Source of the DNA: Prinia subflava
Lineage: Eukaryota > Chordata > Aves > Passeriformes > Cisticolidae
Length of the DNA stretch: 64,000 bases
Direction of reading: 5' to 3'
Assembly (NCBI RefSeq): GCF_021018805.1
Contig: NC_086251.1
Span: 44,834,767-44,898,766, forward strand
The notes under the pieces are model-generated. The model was not told where the DNA came from. It was given only the letters and a program-made list of their open reading frames with translations, and searched no databases. Of this stretch, positions 1 to 13,300 are shown piece by piece (the stretch's first letter is position 1; every line of letters starts with the position of its first letter). The position numbers and the translations under genes were made by a program.

Positions 1-30
1 AATCAAAACAAACAAACAATCAAAACAACT
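1..30. repeat. CAAA-type simple repeat
   Basis: Imperfect run of CAAA/CAAAA units at the left edge of the window, followed by unique AT-rich DNA. Confidence 0.7.
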
Positions 31-2290
31 CCATTAGACAAAATTGCTATTATGTGTAGCAGTTTCCTCAGGGTAGGTATTGTGTGTACTTCATGTCAGT
101 AGAAAATGTTGCAATGTAATGATAAAAATATATGAAAGGTTTAAATGCTTTGATAATTTAACTGATGCATTAGTAATATGATTTTCGAATCACAGATCCT
201 CTATTCTGCCACAGAAATGGCCCTGATGGATCACACTGGCAAAGCAGTGTGTGGGAGGCTGAGGGCTCTCCTATGCCTGTCTTCTTCAACACTTCCAACC
301 CACTAACTTGTACTAGCATATAATTCATAAAATATGCAAAGGTTTTAAATTTTCACATCTTTATAATCTGTTATAGGATCAGTCTAGACTTTTTTAAGAT
401 ATATTGAAATCCTATTGTTAAATAAACATAATAATACTGATGCTACTACTATTAATAACAATAGTATCAGCCAACGAGGCAAAATTATCAGAAATAAAAA
501 TAAATATAAAATATTTTTTATATTTAGTGTTACATTGATGAGTGACATGTTTTAGTGTCCACTTATCTTACAAATACTTATAACACTTCTCACAAACTAT
601 GAATCCAAAAGCAATTTCATGTTGAGATTTTTTTTAATTTTTAGCTAATAATTGTAAGATTAAAAAACCAAAACAATACCCTTTGACAGAACATTTATAG
701 TCATGGGACTTCTAAAGGGAAAAATAAGGTCTTCTGACTCTAAGCCAAATATAGCTAGGAGAAACTAAAGAAAACAGGCAACTGTTCCCTGTACCCTGAG
801 ACTCTTTGGAAAACCCTAGCTTAAGACACCTCTGAGGGGATTTAACATAATACCATCTTAATGATATCAAGACAGTGTGTATGAAATACCCTGTCACTTT
901 CTGTTGAACTCTGACATATTGGAAGTTTATTTTTTTTGTTGGATATGTATTCATGACTCAGCTCTCTGTATTGGGAATGGAACTGGGAACCTAATGTGAT
1001 AAAAACTCTCTTGTGAGAGATCTTGCATCTATTGGTTCTTATAAAATGTAATGGCTGTAAACACACTGAAACCAAAACCAGTGACAACCAGCCAACCTTG
1101 AAACCCAGAGATAAATTTCAGTTTGAAAAACTAACTCATTATAGGGTAAAAATAGTAATGGAAATAAGAACAAAGATAATGTCTCTATTAAGAAAGACAG
1201 TGCATAGTTCTTTGGAACATGCTGAATGAAGTCTGGCTCACAAATCCCCCAGAGTCAGTAAAATAAAAATGTGTACACAGAAAGGAAAATGTTGACCTGC
1301 CACCTCATTGACAGTTCCATAGCTACATGAACCTCAAGAAAGTTGTAATAAAGCCCAGACACATTTAATTTAGTTGGTGGATTTTTCTTCATCGACTTCA
1401 GTGGTGCCAGGGTCTTATGAGAATTGTCTTCATGATATTTTCTAATGCTTACAATACTAGTTAAAAACATATGTCTTTTTCACTTTGAAATAGAAAACTG
1501 AATTGACTTCTTGGAAATGTTTGAGTGATACAGCCTCATTATATTGCCTTGATTTGTTCATTTGTTTCTAGTACAAGTGTCAAGCCAGTCTAATGATCAT
1601 CTACAGACAACAGCTACAATAGACAGAAATCCAGAAATAGTTTGTTATATTGAAGCTGTGAAATAAAAGTAAACCAGCAAATATTAAGAGATTTTAAAGA
1701 CAGTTTGTTGTTTAAGAAGGATTGTCTCAACATAAGCTCCAAAGTTCTTGAGGGATAAAAAGCTACTCTAGGCAACATATCTTGACTTAAAAATTATTCT
1801 TTACTAGCTCCTCATCCTACAAGGTGATGAACTCAAACATTTTGTTTACTGCTGACACCATATAAATAATGAGTGGTGCATCACTGAGGTAAAATCTTTC
1901 AAATAGCTGTACCTAACTGAGTAGATGACATTGACAAAAAAAAATACTCAGACTAAAATAATTGTAGTCTAACTCTATTTCTTAAAAAATAATTCCAAAA
2001 TGCAAAGCAAAATTTTTATTTTTTTGCTATTTTCAAAAGTATTTGTTGGATAATATTTCAGTCCATGCTAGGCATTTTTAATCTATTAGCCATCAGAATC
2101 ACAATATCTGTTACAGCTATTTTGCTATAACTTTTTTTCTCTAATCTTACTAGAATAAACACTGCTGTTATCATAAGAAGTGAGTCGAGCTTAAAAATAC
2201 CTCTGTGGTCAAAGCCCTTTTGGTCCTTAGATCTTGACAACCTTGACCTTTACTGCAAATGTGATTGGTATAACCACATTTTTTAGACAA
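31..2290. other. Unique AT-rich noncoding stretch
   Basis: No recognisable gene, repeat or RNA. Open frames reach only about 80 codons and overlap on both strands without splice context or a recognisable protein. CpG is very rare, as in bulk avian intergenic or intronic DNA. Confidence 0.6.
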
Positions 2291-2298
2291 CAGTTGGT

Positions 2299-2338
2299 AA
2301 TGCAAATGTGAATTTTTGAATGCACATGTGAATTTCAT
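2299..2338. repeat. Two-copy 20-bp tandem duplication
   Basis: Two adjacent 20-base units sharing the core AATGCA-ATGTGAATTT, with a few mismatches. It looks like a local slippage duplication. A partial third match to the core (TGCAAATGTG) lies about 40 bases upstream. Confidence 0.6.
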
Positions 2339-3250
2339 TTCATCTGGTGTGGGAGATTTGATAGAAATTTGGACCCTAAGGTATCCTTGTGTCTATGATT
2401 AATGAAGTGATAATCCTGATGATACAAGACTGATAATAAAAATACCATTGGGAAAAAAAAATAATAAAAAAGAAAATCATCCCCTCCTTCTCCCGTCTAT
2501 CAGATGGCAACAGATGCAAAATGGATTTTTCCCAGCTGGTTCAGTCTTTGTAATTTAGTGCATACCTGCTTGGCCATCACTTCACAGATAACACATTTTT
2601 TACCAAGTACTTTCAGCTCTTAACTAGAGTAGGCTAACACACGCAATACAGAGTGAAGAAGCTCATTGTTTGACTGATAAGTTAGAATTCCAGACCCAGT
2701 AGTAATTAACTTCATTATGATTTCCAGTGTCTGTGCTCTTCACAAAAACCTATGATAAAATTTGTTGGATTTCAGTGAGTTACATGCATCGTCCCTGTTA
2801 GATACACAAAGAGGAAGTGTTGAATCCCTACAGAAAATTTCTTCTTAACAAATCAGAATACTGATTTCTGCTTTTAGCTGTGTTTTACAGTAGAATTATT
2901 CTGCAAGTTCAGCACCTTTACATCAGCTGACAAGTTAATTAAAAACAAACAAACAACAACATGAGATGTGAAAAAATAATTTTAATGAAAATAGCCCATA
3001 GTCAATGTTTCCACTGTGTAATGCCATAAAAAGCCAATAACATTTAAAATGGATTGCTGAATTACCTTTTATGCTAAGGACACTAACCTTTCCTGAATAA
3101 ATGGAAAACTAAACTGTTACATATGAAGTTTTTTTCTTCAAATCGCTCACTTTATTTCTTTGAAATATAGTATATGAGTTTAAAATACCAATAACAGGGG
3201 CACATAAGTGTGTTTTACAACATAATAGCAAAAAAATTTTAGGCCCCTTT
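2339..3250. other. Unique noncoding stretch
   Basis: AT-rich sequence with an A-rich low-complexity patch at 2452-2476. Nothing else recognised. Confidence 0.55.
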
Positions 3251-3660
3251 TGTTGGTTACAGATGTTATTGCTTCATACTTGTAGAAATGCAGGTGGGAG
3301 GTATGTATTCCTAGCAGAAAAACAAAGGATCATTCCAAATGTCATGGGAGACCTGGACAAGGGTGTAGCAGGGAACCAAGGAGAGTCACATCACACAGGG
3401 GTTGTTTTGTGCTGCTGTTTGAAGTGCTCACAGGGCTTGCTGAGGTGCAGATCCTGCCCGCTGGCTTTGACACATCTCCACTGCAACTGCAGGACCCAAG
3501 CACGTGGTAACAGCTCACTGCAGGGAAAAGCAACGAAGGCTCTAGAGGGGCAGAAAACCTGGGGTTTATTCTCAACTTTAGCACTCTTGAGGAGGGAAGG
3601 AATTCTTTAGCTTGGTTTCCACTTCCATTGCTTATGAAATGCATAAGCTCTTAGAACAAG
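3251..3660. other. Locally GC-richer segment, unidentified
   Basis: GC content rises between about 3330 and 3600 relative to its flanks. Both strands stay open for about 100 codons (115 on plus, 100 on minus), as expected when composition rises and stops thin out. A pyrimidine tract ending in TTACAG precedes the plus-strand frame at 3259-3262 and could be a splice acceptor. The translated products match no family I know. It may be an old mobile-element fragment. Confidence 0.3.
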
Positions 3661-6600
3661 GACTTCCTTTGACTGAAAGAGTGCAAACTGTCATTTGCTG
3701 AATTCTTTCAGAACTTTTTAGTAACAACTTACAAAAATCTATTGCTAATTTACAATATGTTGCTAATACCATGCAGCATATGTGTAAAACACATGCAATT
3801 AGAAAATGTGAATTTCTCCATGTCTGAGCAACTGTATCTTAAGGCATCACAAAACAATGACCATCATAAATGTTTTTAACCTTCTCTTTTTTTCCATGTT
3901 TACTTCTTTTTTATCATCTCTTGGCATAAATTTTTGGCAATGTCATGTTTATAGTCTGAGAGAAGGATAGTCAGTAAGAAAAATATATTTTAGCATAGTA
4001 GTGTGTGCCTATAGATGTATAATTTATATTAAATAAATGTAATAGAAATGTAAATTTATATCAAACACAGCAATCTCATATGGTAAGTCTGATGGTTCAA
4101 TACATCAGCAGACTGTGCCTCCAGGTCCATGTAGATATGATGCAAGTTGCCTCCATCTTATATTCCATAACATTTCTCAAGAAAGGCCAGATAGAACTAG
4201 AGCTTGCACAAGTGCAGGCTGAATGAAAGGATTTATTCAGGTTAACAATATAGAAATAAAATTCAATCAGAGGTCTCACCAGTAAAAGGACCAGCATTTA
4301 TAAGAGGTCATATCTACCTATGCTTTTCTATGAATAAAATTGATAGGTTTTCAATATGGTATCTAGAAAAATGTGTCACTGAGTGACATGGCTTTTCACC
4401 TTTAAATCTGAGGTGAAAATAAGAAGGTCTGTCTTTCATTAATTTTGCAAATATATTTTGGAGCTTTTTCTATGTTTTGGCTGGCTGAACTTTCCTAAAT
4501 TCCAGAAGGAAAGCTCCCTTTCCTGTCTTCTGCCATAAATAACATCTTTTTCTTAATGTATTTCACTATTCAGAACATTTTCTAAGCCTGTTCACAAAGC
4601 TGTCAGGGCAAATGAATCGCTCTCCCCTGATGTTTGTTATTAACAGATTGTATACTGATAGGATAATAACCTCTTTCTTCATACATGAAAGGCATTCTTG
4701 TGAGCTGGATTACAACTTGAGATATAAAAGACGTGCTCTGTGGATAACTTCCAGGCCACTTTGCACCACATTTCTCTCCCATAATTTTCTGTTTGTTATC
4801 TTGAACGAGTGACAGTAACCACCGATCAGAAACTGAAATTTATGTGAAATGAGTACCACATGTATGATGTTTACTTCAGTCTGGCCAAAGCAGGGACAGA
4901 TCATTATAGCCCACAGAACTATGTGTTTTAGACTGTGTGTGCAATTTGATATCAAGTGCCATAACTTGAATATGCAATAAAGAAAAAAGAGAATGTTTTG
5001 AAAAATAAACCTCTTGTCATATCATGTGTTAGTTTCCAGCAAGATTTTGGGGTGGTTTTGTCAAACAAGTACTTATTTGTTTGTTTTAATATGTTAAAAT
5101 GATCATTTGTCTTCTTTGCTGGATAACTGTACATGTTTTTAGTGTATGTAAGCCATTGGTCCTTGATTGAAGATTTGAAGGAGAGTGGCAAAGGTTTTGC
5201 TAATAAAAAAATAAACTCCCGAAGATCATTAGAAAAGGCAAGTGAAGATGTGAATGACAAATAACTTCAGCTAAATGTGAGGTATTTCAGTGCCACAAGA
5301 CCTTTCATTACAAGCTGGAAAGGACCAGAGTTCAGTGTTCATTTGTGCTTCTGCCATACCACTGGAATATTAAGTACAAGACAGAGGGTTTCCCTTCATT
5401 CCTGTAAATTGTTAGCCTTTTGTTGACATTTATGAAACCTAAAGGAGACATTTAAATTAAGAACTGAAATTCCTTTTGCAGTCAGTCTAATATGACAGAC
5501 TATTCATCTCGGACTAGAATTAGGAATTTAGGGTGTCCATTTCTCTAAAATAACTATAGTCTTATGGCATTTGCACTCAGCTAAAGTGACTGAAATTATG
5601 CGTGGAACCCATTCTGAGCTGCATAAGTGTTGCAGTTGCCTTAGTCAAAGAACCAGAAATCAAAATTTGAGGCAACATCCAGACAAAAGAAGTATGAAAG
5701 CTGGTCATAATTTTCTAACATTTTTAAGGGGAATACTGATGACTAAATGAAAGTGTTTCAAATATATGAGACTTATGGATTTTTTGTATTCTATGGATTG
5801 AAGTCCTAATTAATTTTCATGTTTGTTCTTTGAATGTTCCAACACTGGAATACTTCAGTTAAAGTAGAAATATTGATAAATATGCTGTCCCAGGGCATAT
5901 TGAGATCTGTAATACAATTATTTGAGTTTCCATTGCATTCTGTGTGAGCTTTGAATGAAATGTTATTTGTGATGTATTTTGTTCTTTTCAATACAATTCC
6001 AAATATAATATAATTCACACTAAAGGAAAGATATTTTTCCACCACATATATATATATTTTTTAAGGCAAACTCTAATCCTAAAAGGAGTTGTTTTATGTT
6101 CTTTCAGGATAAGTCTTAAACCTGTTAGAAGTTCAGCTGTATAATATCACAAATTTGATCTCTTATTAGTCTCCTGATGTCATGTCTATGTCAATAATGG
6201 GATGTGGATGTAAACCAGATGAATTTTTGCACTGTGCTCCATTACTCATTAAAAACATCATCCTATGACACATCCTCCTATTGACTCTTGCTGTTCTCCG
6301 AAATTCAGATTTGGCTGACAAAATGTTTGAATTCCAAGTTCAGCAATTGAAGAAAACAATGAGAACTAGCTTTTGTTATGTTGTTATATATTGTTTTGTA
6401 GCCGCAAATTTAGAACACTGAATGTACATTCTGATGGGTTCCAGTTCAGTGGCTTTCTTACATTATCCTTGATATAAATTTAATATGTGATTAACTGTCT
6501 TCTTGAATGCAGCAGTACAGAAACTTTGCTTTAATCATTTATACAGACTATATTCTTCACTGATATGTCAAAATAGAAGTCCATTATTATCAATGACAAT

Positions 6601-9320
6601 TTTCAGATACAGAATTTTTCTCATAGATTGTTTTTGGGTTTTTTTTTTAAATTCTATATTCTCATTTCAGGTATGTGTATGCACATAAATACACCAGATA
6701 TATATATATGATGCACATATGTTTTTATTCATCTATATATATCTATTCATATAAACATAAAACACAGTAATTTCACTGAAAACTTGAAAAACAGCATATG
6801 ATTTCAAATCTATTTCTCATTCATTTACCTCTCACAGTAGGATGTAATTTTATATGGGCCACAAACACAGAAGTCTTCATCTGTTTTCTCTGACCTGTCA
6901 AATGGTAATATTTAGTATACTTGCTAAGGTCTTCTCTCAGTGGCCTTAATATTTTTGTGAGCGGTTCCAAGACTGTATGTGTATGAAAAAAGATTCTATA
7001 CTCAAATAAACAAACAAACAACAACAAAAAAGATTCCTTTTTATTTCACTGTTTTTTCAAGATGTTCTTCCTTGAAGAGAAAAAATTTTAAAAAGCATAT
7101 ACCCAAGAACATGCTTCAAAGTTCTAATCTAGTTTTTTTCACATTTGCTTCCAGCAGGCTAGAGGCTAATGTATAAATTATTCTACTCTCTTCTGAGGTT
7201 TCAAGAAATTATGACCAAATAACTTATCCAAAACTGTCTGCACACAGCCCTTTCTTTTTAAAATGGAGGACATTTAGTTTGGAAAACCATTCAATAGTCT
7301 AATTGTAGGCAACAGCTTCCATTTTCATAATTAATTTTTCCACAAAAGCTTTATTCTGAGAAAGATTTTAATGGGTAGCCAGGTTCATTTTCTCTGCTGT
7401 ATAAAGCATCAATATTTTCCTTACTGAAGATTTTATAAATATGATCTTTGTATAAGAGGTGCATTTTGTTGTTTAATAACTGATATAGTAAAATAATTTC
7501 TGAGGGCTGGATTGATGGATGAATAGATCTGAAAGGAAAATTTGGGTTTTGCTTTTCAAATCATCAACATAAACAAAATTATAAAAAAACCTGACATCGT
7601 ATGTTAGAGCAAGAAGTATACATAACTAGAAAGATTTCCTTTAATAGAGATTCCTCATTTTCTTTAATAAAGATTGACTCACTCTCTGCATACTCAGAGG
7701 TACGGCAGAGAGATGATGAAATTAAGGTCCATTCACACAAGTTTCCTGCTTTAGCTCAATTGTGAAACCCATACAAAGAGACTACTGAGGACCTAGGTGG
7801 AAGCCTTAGTGTTAGAGAGAAGATTCTTTATAGATATGTGAAGAATGTTAATACTATGTGAGCCATCCACTACATCTGTGATTTAATCAAGATCATCTTA
7901 TAATAAGAAAATTATCACTATGTCAACAACATTCTCATAGATATATAGTCTTCAAGAGGCTGGATCAATACTAGCAGTGCACATGGCATGAGGAAACGTT
8001 ATGCAGACTAATAAAATGTGTCTTGTTAAGCATATTTCCAGACTTCCAGAGCCTCCTGATCTTCCCCAGATAGTGACTCCCTATTACAAAGGAACAAAAT
8101 TCGCACTGTAGAGTAGAAGGAGCGGCTTTGCCACACCAGCAATTGCAGCAACTTATAAATCAGACAATTCTGAGAATACTTCCAGCATAGGGTGAGGACA
8201 GAGTTGAGGAATGCAAGGAGATAAGACAGCTCTACATAGAGTTTACTCTGCATTACTTGCCCTGAAGGTCTTACTTCACAAAACACACTGCTTCAAGCAA
8301 CAATTCAAATTTGCATTAAGCCTGAACCGTGCACACAGTGAATCATAAGGGCTGGGCAATATCATTTGCATGTCAAGGCCAAACAGTTGGTGTCACACCC
8401 TATTTTCCTGTTCTCACCACTCCTCTAGGCAAAGATGGTAATCTGGTAATGTGATGTCTGCATACACTTCTTGGTTGCTCCACAGGCAAGGTTTATTTCA
8501 GTTAAAATCCTTCTCCCAGGTGTCATGACCATTTATGTGTAGCCAGGGGATAAGTGAATATATAATTACATAGCTTAAATCCATCCACCACACTGGTAGC
8601 TGCACATCAAATTTCAAGTGCAGATCTGAGCACTTACTCCTAAACGTCAAGATTACTTTGACAGGATTTGGGACAGTAAATCAACTGTCTTAAAATCTTC
8701 AGATTTACATGAACAAAGGCATTTTAGCCAACAAAGTCTGTCCTCCTGGCTAACTTACAGTTCACAATTTAACAACTTGCCTCTGCTACAAGAACGCTTT
8801 TTTATTGTATTATTAATATAAGCAGAGGATAAAAGGTTTTGTTATTTACCAATATAACAGGGCCAAATACAAATTAGAAAAGCTGAAATTGTATTGCCCA
8901 AAGGGTTAGTAATTTGAAGTGACAAAAATTATACAATAATTATGAGTTGTTTTCCTCATTTTTAACTTTTGTGATCATGATAGATAATTTCCTTTGTCAT
9001 AACTGCCTAAAAAACCATAGTTATCACCCTTCATATCAATAAATTGTGATTTTTAAATAATTGTGTATATATTGTTTCAAACTTTCCTGTCTTCAGATGT
9101 GGAAAAGCTTCCTCCTTCTTACAGAGCACTTGTTTAGAATCAGTCTTGTTTACATGGATTTTGTTTTAACTTTACAAAGAAAAAATTAATCTCAAACTTG
9201 TTTAAAAATGTCTAATCTAAAAATGTCAACCCAAACAATAATTTATTTTCACCCTGAAATTGTGAAGGAAAAAAAGAAGAAATAATGAGTCCAAATTAGA
9301 ATTTAATTTATACCATTGTA
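3661..9320. other. Unique noncoding stretch with small AT microsatellites
   Basis: AT-rich DNA with short TA runs near 6043-6058 and 6699-6712, and a CAAA-type repeat near 7006-7030. Open frames are at most about 100 codons with no recognisable product. The minus-strand frame at 8026-8286 (86 codons) is hydrophobic and slightly protein-like but has no supporting context. Confidence 0.5.
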
Positions 9321-10340
9321 AACATGTACAGTTCCATTTACTGTCAGTGGAGTTCTACTATGTGCAGAAATTAGGACTCCAGTTCAGTGCATCTCCATCT
9401 GGACACTCTTAGAGGTTGGAAGGATTGTCCCCTAAATATTCTTCCTTTTTCCCGACTCAGTTTCAGTGAAGGTTTCATATTCTGAGTTTCTGTAACCCTT
9501 GACCACAGGCTGCTAACCTCTCCCTGAAGCTAGCCCGTTCTTTCCCTTGTCCCACCCCACGTCCTCACATTTTTCTGGCAGAGATCCCAGGTGCAGGGGA
9601 ATACTCTGCCAAACCCAAGTTCAGAGCGAGGACACATCTCAGTTTCCAAAGAAGAACATTTCCATGGAGGAGAGCATTACATATGAGGAACTTCATCTTT
9701 ACAAAAACAAAGATGCTTGCATATGATTAGTTACAGAAATAAATCTTTCCAATTAAAACCACCTGCCTTTGAGGATACATGTAAATAATTTCTAAATCCT
9801 TACACCACTTCAGGTTTTTATGGGAAAAAAAGAAATGGGAGAAAATCATGTTCCTGCTGTCATTCTTGTTTCTATACTAAAGAAATTGTTTGATAACATT
9901 TAATGAAATAAAACACTATGATTTTAGAGATAAATTATTTAATACCCTAAAATCTGCATAAGCAACGCCCACATCAGTATTAAATGCCCACACTTTGATT
10001 TAGCCAACTAGATTTGTCAGGCTTATGTCCCTTTGACATGCTAGTAGTAATGTTTGGTGTGACACATTTTTTTCAGCCATATTTTTCCTCAGGTTTCCTT
10101 AAAAAGATTGGTTCTCCTTGTTTAAAATAATGCCAAATTATTCAGACACGGTGTAACAAAGTTTCATTGCAGTGAATATCACTTTTAGGTAGAAACACAC
10201 TTCCTTCCCGCCTTAAACCAATTAATCAGAAATAATGCAATGCAACAATTATGTTCTTGCCAGTAATGACAACTTATGCAGATAATACATTTGTGACTAG
10301 TTGCAGGCTGCACTTAAATCTGTGTGTGCCTGCTTAATCC
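9321..10340. other. Possible conserved noncoding segment
   Basis: Mixed-composition sequence without repeats. Around 10200-10330 there is a cluster of homeodomain-type TAAT/ATTA cores and octamer-like ATGCAAT/TATGCAGAT words. The arrangement resembles vertebrate developmental enhancers, but I infer this from motif content only. No gene was seen. Confidence 0.2.
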
Positions 10341-13300
10341 TCTCCTGCCTAAAATGTCCCACTGCTGAGAGCTAAAGATAGAGCCTTGCTGAGCTGCAAA
10401 ATGTGATGTGCTGGAGCAGGTGGAAACAAGGATTAGATGACTTCCAGCAACCCTGGGAAAGGCCCAGCTCTGAGACATGTCCAGGCAATAGCTGCAAAAG
10501 AAGGTTTTATTTCCCTTCTCTTCAGAGAATCCATGGAAAACCCCTGCTTCTGGGTGGTGCTGAATTTACCAGGGTCACCATGGAATTTTTAAAGTATGAA
10601 TCAGAATGTTGTGGTATCCACTTGCTTGGTTTCCTCTGCTTCTTTTCATCTTTCCTCTACTGATGCTTTAAATATCAGTTCTAGTACAAGCAAACCATCT
10701 CCTGAGAGACTCAGAATTGATATTAGAGAGTCTAAAGAGATCAGCAGTTACCCCAAGCATTGCAGAGAGACTGACCTTACCCTAAACTCCAGAATCCTCT
10801 TTCCATTGCGCTCTAGGTGCTGGTGTGGTTTGGAATACTTATGAACTTTCTGCCTTGTGGACAATCATGTGATGTGAATAAATCAGACTTAATAGGCATT
10901 TCTGAAAAAAAAATGCTTTGCCTTGCACTAGCCTGAGCTGGATTCTTTCTCTACCCATTTAAGCAATTGCAAACATGTTACCATCCAGTTATTTCAAGTG
11001 TAGTATTGAGCAAGTTCTCTGCCTGGTATTTAGACCTGGTACTTATCCTGTGTTGAAGGATAGGCAGCTACATGATGCAGAGGCTCATTTGGACTTTTTA
11101 AAGGTTTTACATTGTTTGGGGCCTTTGCCATGAACTGCTGCTTTGACTGGATACAGGATCAGAGAGAGAGAGAAAGAAACTGCCACACCTAGTGCTTCTG
11201 AATGGTTAGATGTCTTGTATCCTTTTGAAGAGATAAACTTACAATTCTCCCCATGTCATTTCCTTGTTGAGTCATCCCCCAGTTGCTGAGACAGCTTCTT
11301 CTACCTTTGAGCTGCCTAGCCCACATTTTTTCTTGATAGATGTGGTGTGCAAATTGCAAGAGGAAGAGGAAGGGTACCACCCCAATGTCTTTGTGTGCAC
11401 AAGGAGGGAAGGCACATGCTGATCGATGCGCTAGTCATCTGCTGCAGACTGTGACAGCCATCTGAGGGTGGGATGAGGGCACGCCTGTCTAACTCCAAAT
11501 CGTGCTTCACGACTGCTCCTAGGTCAGCAGTCATCAAAGAAAGTGTAGTCTGGAGTTCTGAACCAATTGTCAGGATGCAAAGCCCTGCTCTCTGTGGAAG
11601 TCAAAGTTCCCAAGGAATAGTGATACTCCGAGAAACCTATATCTTTTCTTCAGACAAATGCAAGGGTGCTGTTTCAATGTTGAGAGGGATCTGTTGTCTC
11701 TCTGCTCTTTCAAGAATAGCTTTAGTATCAGATTTCTCACCTGAAAAAAAAAATGAGGGTTTTTCTTATCTTTTTTCCTGAGTAAATAAATGTTGAAATA
11801 TTCAGCGTTTTGATATATTTTCAGGTATGGGGATGGACACAGAGGAGATTAAAAGGCAGAAAACAACTGCTTACCTCATACAGCTCCACAGGGTAGATAC
11901 TGGAGCTGTCATCAGAAAATGCCATTTCCTCCATTTCCTTCAGCATGCTGGAAATGGAATCAGTAATTTTCAAAATATATTCTGCATCCAAAATCATAAT
12001 TTGTAGGCATTATATTGAATGTTTGAATTCCAGTGGAGCGTTATATTTCTGAAAGCCTGTTGTCAAACCATGACAACAAATGCCCATTTTCTTTCAGAGT
12101 GGTTAGAGCTCCCAGCTGCTGTGGCTTATTGCACTTTCATGATGCAAATTGCTGTGTAGAGGAAACCTCAAGTTTGACTGGTCTAGGAGTTCAAAGTAAA
12201 GAATATTCATAGGGTTTCAGGTCCCCATTTTGTCAGAAAAGTCTGGAAATCATGGGAATACCAATTCAACCAAGACTTAGCAAAACCCTTTGTGGTTTTA
12301 CACAGCTCTGATGTTTAAAAATGCCTTAACTATTCCTTACTTTTACTTTTTTGCCTTCCACATCCATATTACTTACTTCTAAATAGATATGGAAGAAGAC
12401 TCAAAATTCTTATTTTAGGAGTACAGATTCTAAGCAGAATTCCCACTTGTTTTTTGGTCATTGTAAAAGAGATGTCCAAACCAGAAATACATCATTAGTG
12501 GCAGAAAAATAAACATGCATTTTAGAAGCCTGTTGTCTTTCCTGACATCTAACTGATTCAAGATGACCTTGAGTGAGCTCTAGGGTGACTATTTATCACC
12601 CATCTACAGGAACCATAGATAAACTAGCTAAGGACTACTGAGGAGGAAACTAGAGTGCAGGGCAGCATACACATCTTGTCTGAACAGGGAGATGACAGTC
12701 ACAATGCAAGACTCAGGTTCCATCTTTCAGGCAATACCTTCTAGACCCTCCCTTACCTTTTCTTTCCTTCCTAAAATACAAAAATGAGAGAGAGGATCAT
12801 TAAGGGGGTCATAGGAAAAGAAAAAACCTTTCTCCCCTCAAGATGTTTAAAAGAATATATATTTGATTTACAGAGCAGAATTTCTGGCAATTTTTGTTTA
12901 CTTTTTGAGTATGTATCATTCAACCACAGTGAGAGCAGTGACTCATATACAGTGGGATTTTTCCAACCAGACTTCAAGAGAAATACTAGAACTTCTGTCA
13001 GACTTGCAATATAAACATATTAAAACTTTCCTGAACACCCATGAGTCAAATAATTGCACTTTGACTAATACTTTATTAGTAACTGATCGTTATTAGCAGC
13101 ATCTGTGACCATCATAATCTTCATCCTTTACAAGTAAAAAATATTATAAGTACATATATCCTTTTGTTTCTGGTATAATGAATTTGCAAGTATAACTTTT
13201 AAAAAATTAATTCCCATGATTCTATTTCGGGCTGTGAATTATGGACAATTTGTAATCAGTTGCAAAAGATTAAACCCTAGGCATAGCTAATGGGGATGTT

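Noticed and set aside
1255..1470. Protein-like 71-codon minus-strand frame with a possible acceptor
   Set aside because: The acceptor has a poor pyrimidine tract, and nothing nearby supports a gene.
9333..9400. Phrase around ACTGTCAGTGGAGTTCTACT resembling old amniote repeats
   Set aside because: Too short and diverged to assign to any family from memory.
10403..10663. Phrase GGATTAGATGACTTCCAGCA resembling a CR1 3' region
   Set aside because: The match is too short, and the flanks do not continue as CR1.
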